64,000 nucleotides of DNA. It comes from Anodontia alba (taxonomy: Eukaryota > Mollusca > Bivalvia > Lucinida > Lucinidae). Of the stretch, positions 40,958-51,772 are shown piece after piece. The position numbers and the translations under genes were made by a program. The stretch lies in the NCBI GenBank assembly GCA_964016985.1, contig OZ024823.1:25880095-25944094 (forward strand). Direction: 5' to 3'. The notes beneath the pieces are model-generated. The model worked only from the letters and a program-made list of their open reading frames with translations. It did not search any database and was not told the DNA's origin. The stretch's first letter is position 1. Each line of letters begins with the position of its first letter.

Positions 40958-41137
40958 GATACCACACCCTTTCTAATTTTCAGCCAATCAGATTACTTGA
41001 TCCAGATTGTTGATATAAATTCACATACTTTATGGCAAACAGTGCAGATCAAGATCAGTTCTTCAGAAGCCAACTGATCTGGATCAACACTGTTTGCAAT
41101 GGCAGGGTATATCCAGGTTCAGCAGGACAAGGATTAA

Positions 41138-41539
41138 TTAAGATGTTACTACTGTGAAGAGGAAAAATTGATATTGATTATATACGAGACAGTCCTAATG
41201 GGATACCAGAACATGGTTTCATGGAAAAGTTAGAAACACATTCACTGGAGGACTATTTCTTGTGTGTAATCTTGAGCCCTGACATTAAAATCCCTGGATT
41301 ATATCAGTTTTATCACAACCACCAAAATTTATTTTCTCGCATAAAACCTAGGTCATTGTTAGAGACTTAAAATTGGTTATTCATGCACTTTCGGAAAATT
41401 ATTATTTAAAAAAACCCTCATTTTTCATGTTATATGTCCCATTCTTCAACTTATCATCGCATCCTCGAAATTTAGATAAAATCGGCAGATTATCTTATCT
41501 TTGACTTGGACAGGTTATTACCCTTTGTCATTTTAATCT
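41138..41539. other. No recognised feature
   Basis: No family match and no exon signature. Confidence 0.45.
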
Positions 41540-41750
41540 TTCGCACTCAATGTGCAAAATCAGCAGAAACCAGTTTGATACTTTTTTTCCTTTATTTCAT
41601 TTACTTATTTCATTTTTTTATTCTTTTGTATTTTCAAGAAAAATGCAAATATTTCCTTATGAGACAATTCGTGTAAACGGTTAACCCTTATTTTGGGGAA
41701 AAAAATAGAAGTTATCTGCTACTATTTACATCCAGCAGGTCAAAGGTTTA
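41540..41750. mobile_element. Decayed family C-like element
   Basis: 'caaaatcagcagaaacc', 'tgagacaattcgtgtaa' and 'atccagcaggtcaaaggttta' keep the order of family C, but the arms no longer pair well. Confidence 0.45.
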
Positions 41751-41857
41751 TTTTTTGACTTTTATACTTCAGGTGCCCTTTTCAATATTTCTAGAAGTGG
41801 TAAACACCCTAAAAGGACCTTATAGTAGCAATGTAAATTTCCAATGAGTGGTGGAAA

Positions 41858-41883
41858 CCTTGGGGGGGGGGTGGGGGGGGGGG
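41858..41883. repeat. G-run
   Basis: Nearly uninterrupted guanines. The same strand could form G-quadruplex structure (inference). Confidence 0.8.
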
Positions 41884-41954
41884 TACAGTTAAGGATCTGG
41901 GCCTTTCACATATCATTTATGGATAAAGTGGTTTGTATATAAAAGGAATACCCG

Positions 41955-42165
41955 ATTTACCCTAAGTATTTGGACATTTAAAAAAAAAAAAAGAATTTCC
42001 CTAATCTTTGAACAAGTCTATTTTTACTACCTGTAAATGTGTCCTAAACTGCAGAATGAGTGGCAAATAGTGTAGACCCTAATCAGATGCTGCAATCTGC
42101 AACATCTGATCTGGGTCCACACTGTTTGCTCAGGCATTTCAGTCCAAAAACAGAGTAAATATGGG
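41955..42165. mobile_element. Foldback family K, copy 5 (complete)
   Basis: 'taccctaagtatttggaca' to 'cagagtaaatatggg'. Hairpin 'atagtgtagaccctaatcag' / 'ctgggtccacactgtttgct' around 'atgctgcaatctgcaacat'. Confidence 0.7.
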
Positions 42166-42783
42166 TTTTAGGCTACAGATGTTACTGGTAGTGTCATTAT
42201 TTTTTCAAGAGATGTTTTTGAAGTTAAGAAGAAAAGAAAACACAACACCATTAAAGTGCTAAGTGGTATTTTTTTTTTTTTTCACAAGACTAAGCTAAAA
42301 AGGGACAGTGAAAAAGCAAGAAAAAATATTTTGATAGGAAATTCTTAATAAAAACCTTCTCTGTTTGACTTTCCAATCTGTTTTATAAATATTACACTTA
42401 ATATGATTATATCTTTCAACACCTGTGTGTTAAGTGGCTGTTGATTGGTCAGTGAGGTTTTTATGGGTCAGTTCTGGCCATAAACAATATTGTCCCCACT
42501 GGGTTAGAACTGCCTGAATATGGTAGGTGTCAATATTTATGGTAGTGATTATTGGTCGAGACCAGAAGCTTACTGAAACTAAACTGGTCTGTAAGTGAAC
42601 AGTGGATATAGTGGTGATAATGTAATTCTTGAATTCAGATTAATATAGCAAAAAAAAAAAAAAAATGCAAAAAAAAAACAACAACAAAAAAACACCCTTT
42701 TAACTGACCAGCAATAATGGACAGTGGATATAGTAGTGATAATGTGATTCTGGATCTGGATGGTATTAAAGTAAAAAATAAAT
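42166..42783. other. No recognised feature
   Basis: A-rich runs near 42650-42700. A local duplication 'cagtggatatagtggtgata' (42601 and 42723, one base different) is present. Confidence 0.45.
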
Positions 42784-43061
42784 CATTATGAAAACACGCC
42801 TATTCAAATATACTGAAAATTTTACCACTAAAAATGAAAATTTTCAGATAAAAAATTCTTATATTTTTCATATAACTGCTCAAAACATAGATTGTGGGTA
42901 CTTGTTAGAACCGCCTCAAGCAGGCGGTTCTAACAAGTACCCACAATCTATGTTTTTGAGCAGAAATAAGAACAATAATGTATACCCCTGTAAACCCCAG
43001 TTTTATTATACAAAAGTGGGGTTTAAGGGGGTCAAAACTATATAGGTGTGTTTTCGTGATG
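42784..43061 (+). mobile_element. Foldback MITE family E, copy 3
   Basis: 'cattatgaaaacacgcctat' to 'ggtgtgttttcgtgatg'. Core arms around 'cgcctcaagcaggcgg'. It is followed at once by a TTAA element. Confidence 0.88.
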
Positions 43062-43495
43062 TTAACCCTTAACTCTTCAAGCACTCTGGGTAAAAATTTC
43101 AGCAGTCAGCATTTTGATTTTTTTTTTCTTAATTTTCCCAGAAGACAGGATTTGACATTTCATGCAAATTGTCTCAGTTTGCATGAAATATCAAATTCTG
43201 TTTACTGGGAAAAATAAGAAAAATGTCATCAATTTGTCATCTGCTGAATTAGCCCAGAGAGTGGTGAAGGTTAAAGGGCAAAGCAAAAGTGTAGCAGACA
43301 ACATTCTTATTTTTATTATTCAGTTTTTTTTTTTTTCATTTTTTTTTTTAGAGAAAATAAGGCTTGGCATTTTATGTGAATTATCTGCAAGCAGATGATT
43401 TGCATGAAATGTCAAGCCTTATTTTCACTGAAAAATACAAAAGAATAATCAAAATGTTGTCTGCTGCAGTTGTGATTAGTACTTTAGGGTAAATT
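43062..43495. mobile_element. Family B element carrying a family C insertion at its own end
   Basis: 'ttaaccct' then, after the C insertion, 'taaagggcaaagcaaaagtg'. Joined at the TTAA this gives the normal family B terminus. Arms around 'tatctgcaagcagatga'. Confidence 0.78.
43069..43274. mobile_element. Foldback MITE family C, copy inserted in family B
   Basis: TTAA at 43069-43072 and 43271-43274. Loop 'ttgtctcagtttgcatg'. Confidence 0.82.
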
Positions 43496-43519
43496 AAAAT
43501 ATTTACCCTACATATAAAA

Positions 43520-43620
43520 GTGGATAAACATGCCTGCGCAAACAGTGTAGACCCAGATCAAACTACTCCTAAGGAGGGTCTACACAGTTTGCCAGTCAGC
43601 CAGCACTGTTTAGACAACCA
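43520..43620. mobile_element. Family G/K-like hairpin remnant
   Basis: 'caaacagtgtagacccagat', 'actcctaaggaggg' loop, 'tctacacagtttgcc'. Confidence 0.5.
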
Positions 43621-44095
43621 CCAGGTAGTGCTTAAATTTTTACCCATCATGCTAAGTGCTTAGGTGTTCAAATATCTAGGATACTTATGGCAATTTCACT
43701 TCTTTCCTTATATGGAAGTGAATAGATACTAAAGAAAATAGGTTTTTGGAGTAAGTAACATAGACATTCAGATAAGGAGTAAATTGATAAAACATCCTAG
43801 CAACAGATTTCACTTTCACTTGTAAGAAAAACCAATAAAAGCATTTTATTGGACCTTATTTGGCTGTGGTATCTATATGTTACAAACTGCTGGAATTACA
43901 TTGAAAATAGGAAAGCTGGAATTTCAAGTTTTAGAAGTTTGGTATAACTGTTTGTGAGTTTGCTAATGCACCTGAAAATGATTAATTTATTAATTTGAAT
44001 CATTAAAGAAAATAAAAAAAAAACAAAAAAAACATTATAAAAAAAAAACAGGATGGCAAATTTCTTTTGCAGTCAAAAGAAGCTTTGGAGACTTA
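43621..44095. other. No recognised feature
   Basis: A+T-rich with A-runs near 44010-44050. Confidence 0.45.
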
Positions 44096-44212
44096 TTAAT
44101 CCTTAAAGCACCAATCACAATTGCAGCAGATGACATTTTTAAATATCTTTTTTTTTTTTTCAAAGAAATTAAGTCTTGAGATTTCATGTGAATTGTCTGC
44201 AACTCTTTGGGC
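44096..44212. mobile_element. Family B left half
   Basis: 'ttaatccttaaagcaccaat' through the left arm 'cttgagatttcatgtgaat', then cut. Confidence 0.65.
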
Positions 44213-44375
44213 AAAATCGGTAAAGTACAATTGATTCAGTAAACTACAAATTCACACCACATTGGGAACACTGAAATTTTCAGTGCTAAACATGGCAGCC
44301 CCATTCTATCTCATGATCAGTAAACTTTCATCGAATTATACATAGGGCCAATTTTTCGGCAAACTGAAAAGCTTA

Positions 44376-44507
44376 TTCTGCATGAAAACATATGTTTAGG
44401 GTATAACTAGAATTGTCTTGGTAAGGCACTTCTGATTGGTATCCACAACTTCAGTTTGGGTTGAGAAATAAGAAAACAAAATTTATCTGTATACCTCTTT
44501 TATCTAG
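44376..44507. mobile_element. Foldback MITE family D, diverged copy
   Basis: 'tgcatgaaaacatatgttta' to 'cctcttttatctagag'. Confidence 0.6.
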
Positions 44508-44528
44508 AGTGACATAAATATGAGCACA

Positions 44529-44731
44529 TTATTAACCAACCCCTAAAAGGGTAATTGGCAAACAGTGCAGACCCAGATCAGATGCCACAGAATGTGGCAT
44601 CTGATCAAGGTCTACACTGTTTACAAATAGTTAAGTAATTTTTCTCTAGAAATATCTAAATTATGTAGCCTGACATAACCTAAAATTGAAATTAGACTCT
44701 TCCAATATATATATATATATATATAGTGTGT

Positions 44732-44762
<31 letters not shown>

Positions 44763-44812
44763 GAGGGGAGGAGTTGGGGGGGATGGGTTTATTCAGTCTG
44801 AAGTGGGTTAAC
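44529..44812 (+). mobile_element. Foldback family H, copy 4, with microsatellite expansion
   Basis: Hairpin around 'gatgccacagaatgtggcat'; right end 'cagtctgaagtgggttaa'. The 'atatatagtgtggggg' segment common to family H has expanded here (44706-44765). Confidence 0.8.
44706..44765. repeat. Compound (AT)n(GT)n(G)n microsatellite
   Basis: About ten AT, ten GT and a run of about 19 G, in that order. Confidence 0.92.
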
Positions 44813-45257
44813 CTTATAAGAGTAAAATAAAGGTTATGTGTAGGGCAAGTGTATTCTTTGAGAAGAAATACAATATTGGGTTTTTGATATATTGTTTTTA
44901 TATTGTTTTACTTAGAGACTGTTTTGCGGATTGAATTATATTGTGCAACCATTTATTGGGAAAATATATCATAGAGAGAAGTTATTGGCACTTTTCTTCC
45001 ATAAGTATTTGATAGAGGAAATTTTACCAAGTTGCCGAGGATTCTAGTGCCAGCGATATCTGTAAATAATTCCATTAGTGGAATTCAAAAACAGACAAAT
45101 TTGGTAGTGTGGTGAAAATTTACATGATTTAAATATGGATAATAGCACAGAAAGAAGTGGATTATACTATCATTTATTGGAAAGTGCCGTAAGTTTATAG
45201 TTGTGATAATTAAAGTGATAAGTCCGCCCTATAATTCTAACTGTGGCAAATCAGGCA
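44813..45257. other. No recognised feature
   Basis: No repeat family or exon seen. Confidence 0.45.
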
Positions 45258-45463
45258 TTAACTCTAAAAGTGCCATTTATAACTGCATTAGGTATCTTTA
45301 TTTTATTTTTATTTTTTTTTTTTCAGAGAAAATAAGGCTTGACATTTCATGTGAATCTTCTGCCTAGCAGATGATTCACATAAAATGTCAACCTTATTTG
45401 CTCTGAAAAACAATGAAAAAAAATTTAGAATGTCATCTGCTGCAATTTTCCTTGGCACTTTAA
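45258..45463. mobile_element. Foldback MITE family B, full-length copy
   Basis: TTAA to TTAA, sharing its right TTAA with the next element. Arms around 'cttctgcctagcagatg'. Confidence 0.82.
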
Positions 45464-45672
45464 CGCTTAGCACTCTGGGTAAAATTTTCAGCAGACGACA
45501 TTTTGAAATATTTTTCTTATTTTTCCCAGAAAACAGGATTTGACATTTCATGCAAATTGTCTCCTTAGGAGACAATTTGCATGAAATGTCAAATCCTGTT
45601 TTCTGGGAAAAATAAGAAAAATAACATCATTTTGTCGTCTGCTGAAAATGCCCAGAGAGTGGTAAAGGTTAA
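45460..45672. mobile_element. Foldback MITE family C, young copy
   Basis: Full length with near-perfect ~60-bp arms and loop 'gtctccttaggagac'. By eye it matches 8198-8413 throughout except at the loop. Confidence 0.9.
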
Positions 45673-45791
45673 GACTGTGTGGTGGTTATGGTCTAGGGTC
45701 TGACTGCCATTTCAGCTGCATTTCATTTATATCCTGCCATTTCAGCTGCATTACATTTGTACTTTTATTGCATAATCCTTTTCGCTGGCTG

Positions 45792-46995
45792 TGAGGGATG
45801 ATCAAAAAGTTCTTGGCTCCTGTACTTTGGGGAAATTGTGCCATTATTTCTCAATATAATCTCCCTTTGCCTTGATGCACTTTCTCCAATGCTGTTTCCC
45901 TTCAAAATAGAAGCCTTCTTCCTGGTCCCCCAAGTACTCATTAACCCCCAAGTACTCATCAACAGCATCTATGAGGCTTTCATTGCTTCTTAAATTCCTA
46001 CCTGGAAGGTTAGTTTTCAGGTCTGAAGGGGCTAAATCTGGAGAATATGGGGGATGAGGAAGGACCTCAATGCTGCATTTAGTCACAGCAGCCATAACAA
46101 TTTGAGATGTGGGCTGATACATTATCTTGCAAGAGCAGAACACCTCAAATCAACTTTCCTCTTCTTTTCTTCACAATCTTCGGATGCAGCAGCTTTAATT
46201 CTTCTGCATAATATGCACTATTTATCGTGTGACCTCCCTCAGGCTAATCCACCATGATAATGCCCTGACTATCCCAAAAGATAGAGGCCATCACCTTCCC
46301 TGCTGAAGAAATTCTTTAAATTTCTTAGAATGGGGTTAGCCAGGGTGCTTCCATTGTATACTCTTATCAAAGTGATGGACCCAAGTCTCATCTTGGGTCA
46401 CAACTGGATGCATAAATTCATCAGGGTCATCTTCATAGAGAGGAGTTACTTAGAAATTATCAAGCCTGCTCTTCTTCTGATCTTTGGTCAACATTCTGGG
46501 GACCCATCTGGCTGAGATCTTGGATATCCCTAAGGTATTGGTCAAGATAGACTGAACTGCCCTAAAGCAGACTTCTATTTTACAGTGATCAGACTAAGCA
46601 CAAGGTCAATGGTTTTGTCTGTAGGAGCTTCTTTAGGGCACCTAGATGGTTCATAACCCTCCACACTCTCCTAAATTCAGCAGCCCATTTCTTCACCATG
46701 CTGTAAGAAGACTCATCCCCCAAGGGTTTTACTGAAGTAGTCATGAATTTCCTTTAGGGGACATGCCCTTCTTGCAGATATATTTTATGACTGCTCTAAA
46801 ACGTTGTCCATTTTCTCAGTTTTACACACCCTTTCCCTGTTTGCAGTGAATTCTTACTAAAATCAATAGCTTTGAAATTTTATTCTCTCTTCCAAAGATG
46901 TTGAATACAGATACAATTATCAACTGAATGGGGTTTCGTTTCAAATTTTTTCATTCTAAAGTATCTTAGGCCAAGAACTTCTTGATCCTGCCTCA
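45792..46995 (-). mobile_element. Degenerate mariner-family DNA transposon
   Basis: Terminal inverted repeats of about 27 bp: 45792-45818 (contains 'gatcaaaaagttcttggc') and 46969-46995 (contains 'gccaagaacttcttgatc'). Total length about 1.2 kb, typical of mariner. The flanking TA duplication is not preserved on the left, so the copy is old. Confidence 0.85.
45830..46720 (-). pseudogene. Mariner transposase pseudogene (DD34D)
   Basis: On the minus strand, pieces of a mariner transposase follow in order across shifting frames: a region resembling the N-terminal half (about 46480-46720), QDETWVHHFD (first catalytic Asp near 46390), FWDSQGIIMVD (near 46240-46275), LQDNVSAHI (second Asp near 46125), and LPHPPYSPDLAPSD (third Asp near 46021). 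Between the second and third Asp codons there are about 100 bases, that is 34 codons less 2 bases, which fits the DD34D spacing of mariner with a frameshift. Several in-frame stops and at least two frameshifts are visible, so it is inactive. Confidence 0.85.
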
Positions 46996-47856
46996 TAGAC
47001 AAGCCAGAATTTTGGCATAAACATGAGCTGTAGTTTGAGAAAACGTACCTTTGGGTGTCAAGTTAAGATTCTGATCATAGTTTGCTGGCATTCTTTAGAT
47101 TATAATGATCCAAGGTTTCTGCAGGCCAACAACAAATACTGATCTCCCAGCAGCCCCACACTCAAGCTTTTGCCACTGAGCTGCTATAAGAATTTGAATT
47201 GGTTCTTTGTCACGGGTGCATTAAAAGTCTAACAAATTCAGAAGTAGTGTCTCAGCATGACTTACCCTAAGTATTTAGACAAACAGACCTGACCAAACAA
47301 TCGTAGACCCAGATCAAATGCCACAGAACATTTAGGACATAGTTTTGTGTGTATTCTGTTGATCTATTTATACCTTTTAAGTTTTTGAAATTATTCATCA
47401 CCTGTGACTTCATTTAATCCTTTCAGCGCTTCAGAGCAAACTGTGGTAAGTGTCCTATAGTTTTGCACACCAGTGTCTGACAAAATGGCATATGCAAACT
47501 GTGCAGACCCAGATCAGACTGCTCCTACATCAGGGTCTACAACTGTTTGCTTTTCCACTATGTATTTTAAGATATACTGCAGACTAAGTGAAGATTTCGA
47601 CAGGTACAGCAAAGATTTAAAGGCACAACAGAAAGCTTTAATGCAAATGTTAGCAAAATTTTAAAGCCTGTGACCTTGACCTGCGGTCAGCTGTGGAAAG
47701 ACGACTGTATCTACTAATCTGCTGAATTTTCCCAGAGTGTGATTAGATTAAGAAAATTACATGAAAAAAAAAAACAAAACTGCCTGGCTGTCTCCAGCAA
47801 AGAAGATATACTCAGTATCTGATGTCATCTGCATTGGCTTTCCTCAACAGGTTATC
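46996..47856. other. Unassigned, with G/K-like and family I traces
   Basis: 'aaaacgtacctttgggtgt' (47040) recalls family I; 'taccctaagtatttagaca' (47263) starts a truncated K; 'gtgcagacccagatcagact' (47502) is a shortened G core; 47710-47755 is a C right-end fragment. No gene seen. Confidence 0.4.
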
Positions 47857-48101
47857 TCGAGGGTTGAGCGCAAGACTATGGTAACTCAAACATATTTTTG
47901 AAACCCTTGTTTAGGGGCAACTTGGACCCCATTGTAAACAATGCAAATTTAGGTGCCATTGCTCATACGAGCAATGGCACCTAAATTTTCATTGTTTACA
48001 GAAAGAAATGTTGTAATCTTCATAACGCCTTCATGGTGAGGAGATTAGGTTTGGGGAAAAACAACCATCTGACTTACGATAGTCTTGCGCTCAACCCTCG
48101 A
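47857..48101. mobile_element. Foldback element J, 245 bp
   Basis: Terminal inverted repeats of about 28 bp ('tcgagggttgagcgcaagac' and its inverse at 48074-48101) and a separate central palindrome 'ggtgccattgctcatacg' / 'cgagcaatggcacc'. It is the only copy in this window. Target duplication not obvious. Confidence 0.72.
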
Positions 48102-48113
48102 ATTCTCAAGTTC

Positions 48114-48325
48114 TCAACACTTACCATGCTATTCGCAGATTCAGCAGATGACAAATTGGTGATATTTTTCTTATTTTTCCTAGAAAATAGGATCTGACAT
48201 TTCATGCAAATTGTCTCCTAAGGAGACAATTTGCATGAAGTGTCAGATCCTGTTTTCTTGAAAAATGAGAAAAATATTTCAAAATGTCATCTGCTGAAAT
48301 GTTTACCCAGCATGCAAAGTGTTAA
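48114..48325. mobile_element. Foldback MITE family C, copy
   Basis: 'ctcaacacttaccatgct' to 'agcatgcaaagtgttaa', with arms around 'gtctcctaaggagac'. Confidence 0.8.
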
Positions 48326-48777
48326 AATGCACTTGTGGTTGTTCAGTTAATGCTTCAGTGCAGGGGGTCCCTGGGTATGAAACTATAACGGTGCGAAATG
48401 CATTTGTAATGATAAGAGGCCCATTTTATACCTCATGGGTTTGTTACATAATTTCAAACTGCACCAATGAAAGTGACATACTGTTTGCTTGTCAGCAATT
48501 TCATTGTTATGCTGTACATGTTCTAACAGTTTTGTCGATTCCAATACTCTCCGCTACACTTCCAGAACAGTTAAGCAAATTATATTTCCGCTTCTTCAAA
48601 ATCAATCAATAGAAATTTGATCAGGCCCCATCATGTGGCTGATTCTTTGGGAGAATTTATATATCCCAAGCATCTATTCTGATCGCTGTTGATTTGATTT
48701 TCTCCGACAAAATTTCATTTGTTGTGCCTGATAAATGGTTTCCTAAAACACCTTTTTGCTCACGATATTGCTTCGGA
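48326..48777. other. No recognised feature
   Basis: Open for about 97 codons on the + strand (48319-48612), but the predicted peptide has no recognisable motif, and the frame starts inside a MITE end. Confidence 0.45.
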
Positions 48778-48996
48778 TTAATGCTTACCACTCTGGGTAA
48801 AGCTGTCAGCAGACGAAGTTTTGAAATATTTTTCATATTTTTCCCAGAAAACAGGTTTTGACATTTCATGCAAATTGTCTCCAGATTGTCTCCAAAAGAC
48901 AATTTGCATGGAGTGTCAAATCCTGTTTTCTGGGAAAGATAAAAAAAATATCAATTTGTCGTCTGCTGAATTTGCCCGGAGTGTGGTAAAGTTTAA
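48778..48996. mobile_element. Foldback MITE family C, copy
   Basis: TTAA to TTAA. The loop holds a short tandem duplicate 'attgtctcca'. Confidence 0.8.
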
Positions 48997-49079
48997 CACA
49001 CTTCACGGAAAATGATAACTATTCATGCAGAAGTCCATAATGGACGTTTATTGTTGACCCCAATTATATGTGCTGCAAC

Positions 49080-49291
49080 TTAATTCTTGTCCTGCTGAGC
49101 CCGGATATACCCTGCCTTTGCAAACAGTGTAGATCCAGATCAAATGGCTTCTGGAGAAGCCAACTGATCTGGATCTGCACTGTTTGTCATTCAGTATGTG
49201 AATGTATCTAGAACCTGGATCAAGTAATCTGATTGGCTTGAAATTAGAAGTGGGCGTGGCATTTTAATTCATTCACCATGGCAAGGTTTAA
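49080..49291 (+). mobile_element. Foldback MITE family A, copy
   Basis: 'ttaattcttgtcctgctgag' to 'caccatggcaaggttta'. The final ~38 bp is repeated once more up to about 49331. Confidence 0.8.
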
Positions 49292-49385
49292 TTGTGTGGC
49301 ATCTTAATTTATTCAGTATGGCAAGGTTTAATATGAAATGTTTTATTTGCATAGGGTATCCTGACATTTCTATTTTCAACACATA

Positions 49386-49568
49386 TCAGCAGAAGCATCT
49401 GGGTGGCCAAGTGGTTAGGGCTCCTGGCTATTGATCATAAGGTCCCTGGTTTGAATCACATTAAATGCAGAATTCTGCCCATGAACGTATGGCACAGAGC
49501 CTTTCATTATAACATACCCTTCCATCATCTAGATATGACCTAAATAATGTTGAAGGGATGTAAAACAC
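49386..49568 (+). mobile_element. tRNA-derived SINE (Ser/Leu-like head)
   Basis: A box 'tggccaagtggttaggg' (about 49403-49419), B box 'ggtttgaatca' (about 49448-49458), body, and tail 'gggatgtaaaacacc'. Possible 9-bp target duplication 'caacacata' (49377-49385 and 49569-49577), partly confounded by the tail sequence. Confidence 0.72.
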
Positions 49569-49585
49569 CAACACATACCTAAGGA

Positions 49586-49973
49586 TATTTGGTATTTTTT
49601 CTTGTTTCTCAAAAAATAAAATTTGAAAAAATAAATACATTGTAGGTACACATTAGAATTGACTCAGCAAGGCAATTTTAACACATTGCATGCTGGGTAA
49701 AAATTTCAGCAGAGGACATTTTGAAATATTTTTCTTAATTTTCCTAGAAAATAGGATTTGACACTTCATGCAAATTGTCTCCAAAGGAGACAATTTGCAT
49801 GAAGTGTCAGATCCTATTTTCTAGGAAAAATAAGAAAAAATATTGTCAGTTTGTCGTCTGCTGAAACTGCCCGTAGCGTGGTAAGTGTTAATAAAAATCC
49901 ACAAGACTGATTTTCTTGGAAAAGCAAGAAAACTTATCTTGAAATGTTATCTTATCTAGAGCTATGTATAATG
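49586..49973. mobile_element. Family D element interrupted by family C
   Basis: Left arm 'cattgtaggtacacattaga' and right part 'taaaaatccacaagactg' through 'cttatctagagctatg' are separated by the C element at 49678-49891. Confidence 0.65.
49678..49891. mobile_element. Foldback MITE family C, copy inside family D
   Basis: TTAA to TTAA, arms around 'gtctccaaaggagac'. Confidence 0.85.
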
Positions 49974-50197
49974 TTCCCCTGTGATGTGCAGAAGACGATG
50001 CAATCAGACACGTGTTTTGTGATCGTAATAATGAAGCGTTGATATATGAATATCTCGATTTCATTCAACTAGTCAATGTGTCTACATGAAATTACATTAA
50101 TTCCTGCGAGACTTCTTGTTGATTTTTGATAAGCACTTGAAATTGGGCCGTATCAAGCAAAACGGCAAATCTGCGTAAAATCTTAATAGACAGTCTT

Positions 50198-50476
50198 CAT
50201 TACGAAAACATGCCTATTCAAATATACTGAAAACTTTACCACCAAAAAATGAAAATTTTCAGATGAAAAATTCTGATAATTTTCATATTTCTGCTCAAAA
50301 CATAGATTGTGGGTACTCGTTAGAACCGCCTCGGCAAGGCGGTTCTAACGAGTACCCACAATCTATGTTTTTGAGCAGAAACAAGAAAAATAATGTATAC
50401 CTCTGTAAACCCCAGTTTTACTATATAAAAGTGGGGTTTAAGGGGGTCAAAATTATATAGGCATGTTTTTGTGATG
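50198..50476 (+). mobile_element. Foldback MITE family E, copy 4
   Basis: Complete. The hairpin 50298-50372 is perfect over about 35 bp per arm, with loop 'cctcggcaagg'. Confidence 0.9.
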
Positions 50477-50489
50477 TTCTCAACTAAAA

Positions 50490-50655
50490 CTTGAATGTTT
50501 TCTCATCTCCATGAAAGCATAGGTTGTGGGTACTCATTGGAATTGTCTCAATGAGGCAATTTCAATGAGTACCCACAACCTGTGTTTTTTTGTGTGTTAT
50601 TTTTTTTGAGAAAAAAGAAAAATACAAGTATTTATCTGATTATTTCTCTAAACTA
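50490..50655. mobile_element. Foldback MITE family D, copy
   Basis: Arms 'gttgtgggtactcattggaa' and inverse around 'ttgtctcaatgaggcaa'; the termini have decayed. Confidence 0.7.
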
Positions 50656-51240
50656 GATATATGATTGAAATATTTGTATTTTACTCTCACTGTGAGCCCT
50701 GGCCTTGCAGAGATTCTATGACATAGACACCACTGATCACACATTTCAAATCAGAAACAGGTAGACAGATCAGGGCCGGAGATACTGCCGATTATTTCAA
50801 AGGCCTGTTTTGGCTGGCAGCCCAAATACTGCACCATGGAATTCATTGCATCAGTGAAACTAATTTAATAAAATGAAAAAAAAAAGAAAATTCTTCATAT
50901 TAATTTTCTTCATTTTTCTGATTAGAAATTTAACAATAAATTTTAAAGCCTCAAATTTTGATTCTGAAGCCGGTATAATTGTAACAGTTACTTCCCTTTG
51001 TTATGACCTTGGTTCTGATTCCCAGATGATTTATGAATAATCCTGGATGCTTATTAAAAGACAAAAAATTGCAGTGCAGCTGGGATGTACCATCTAGAGT
51101 GATACTTGTCACAATATGCAAAACATTGATGTCCAAAGCAGACCTTGGAGGTACATGTGGCCATGTACCCATGTACCTGTATTTGTTGGTGTATATTTTT
51201 GTGTGCAATTGAAGAAACTGGAGTTGCTGGCCTTGAATCA
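50656..51240. other. No recognised feature
   Basis: Includes an uncertain core at 50760-50780. No exon or repeat family assigned. Confidence 0.4.
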
Positions 51241-51426
51241 TAACTCCAAATAAGGAGCTTTTTGAAACCAAGAAGTACTGATATATATCTTATTTCTGCA
51301 TGAAAACATATGTTGTGGGTACTCATTACAAGGACCCTGCTGAGGCACTTCTAATGAGTACCTACAACATATGTTTTCATGGAGAAATAAGAAAACTACG
51401 TGGTACCTCCTTCTTATCTGGAGCTA
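51241..51426. mobile_element. Foldback MITE family D, copy
   Basis: 'aactccaaataaggagc' to 'cttatctggagctaag'. Confidence 0.8.
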
Positions 51427-51603
51427 AGCTTGGACAATCTACTACTAAGTCTGATCTCCTGCTTATCAACACCTACACAGGGAACCAAACAGAGGCTCAC
51501 TTGTGGACCCAGTGCTACAGGGCCACCTTACATATAAAGATGTCTAAATGCACATGTGTATATTTAAAGGGGCTGAAACAACCTGTATGAGCCAGAATTT
51601 TGG

Positions 51604-51772
51604 ATATGTTTTTTTTTTTCAACCAAAAAGTATTGATAGTTTTCATATTTCTCTATGAAATATGTTGTGGTACTCATTAGAAGGGCCTCTTTGAGGCCCT
51701 TCTAATGAGTAACGACAACATATGTTTTCATAGAGAAACAAGGTTGTCTGGCTACCCATCAGATCTAGAGCA
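51604..51772. mobile_element. Foldback MITE family D, copy
   Basis: Arms around 'gggcctctttgaggccc'; right end 'catcagatctagagcac'. Confidence 0.75.

Larger units (their letters stand above)
39569..41137 (-). mobile_element. Family A element interrupted by a 1.36-kb block
   Basis: The first 24-28 bp ('ttaacccttgtcatgctgaa') and the remainder from 40958 ('gataccacaccctttct') join perfectly at a TTAA to give a standard family A copy ending 'ttcagcaggacaaggattaa'. Confidence 0.8.

Noticed and set aside
48319..48612. 97-residue ORF with several Cys
   Set aside because: Starts inside a family C terminus, has no recognisable motif and no splice signals.
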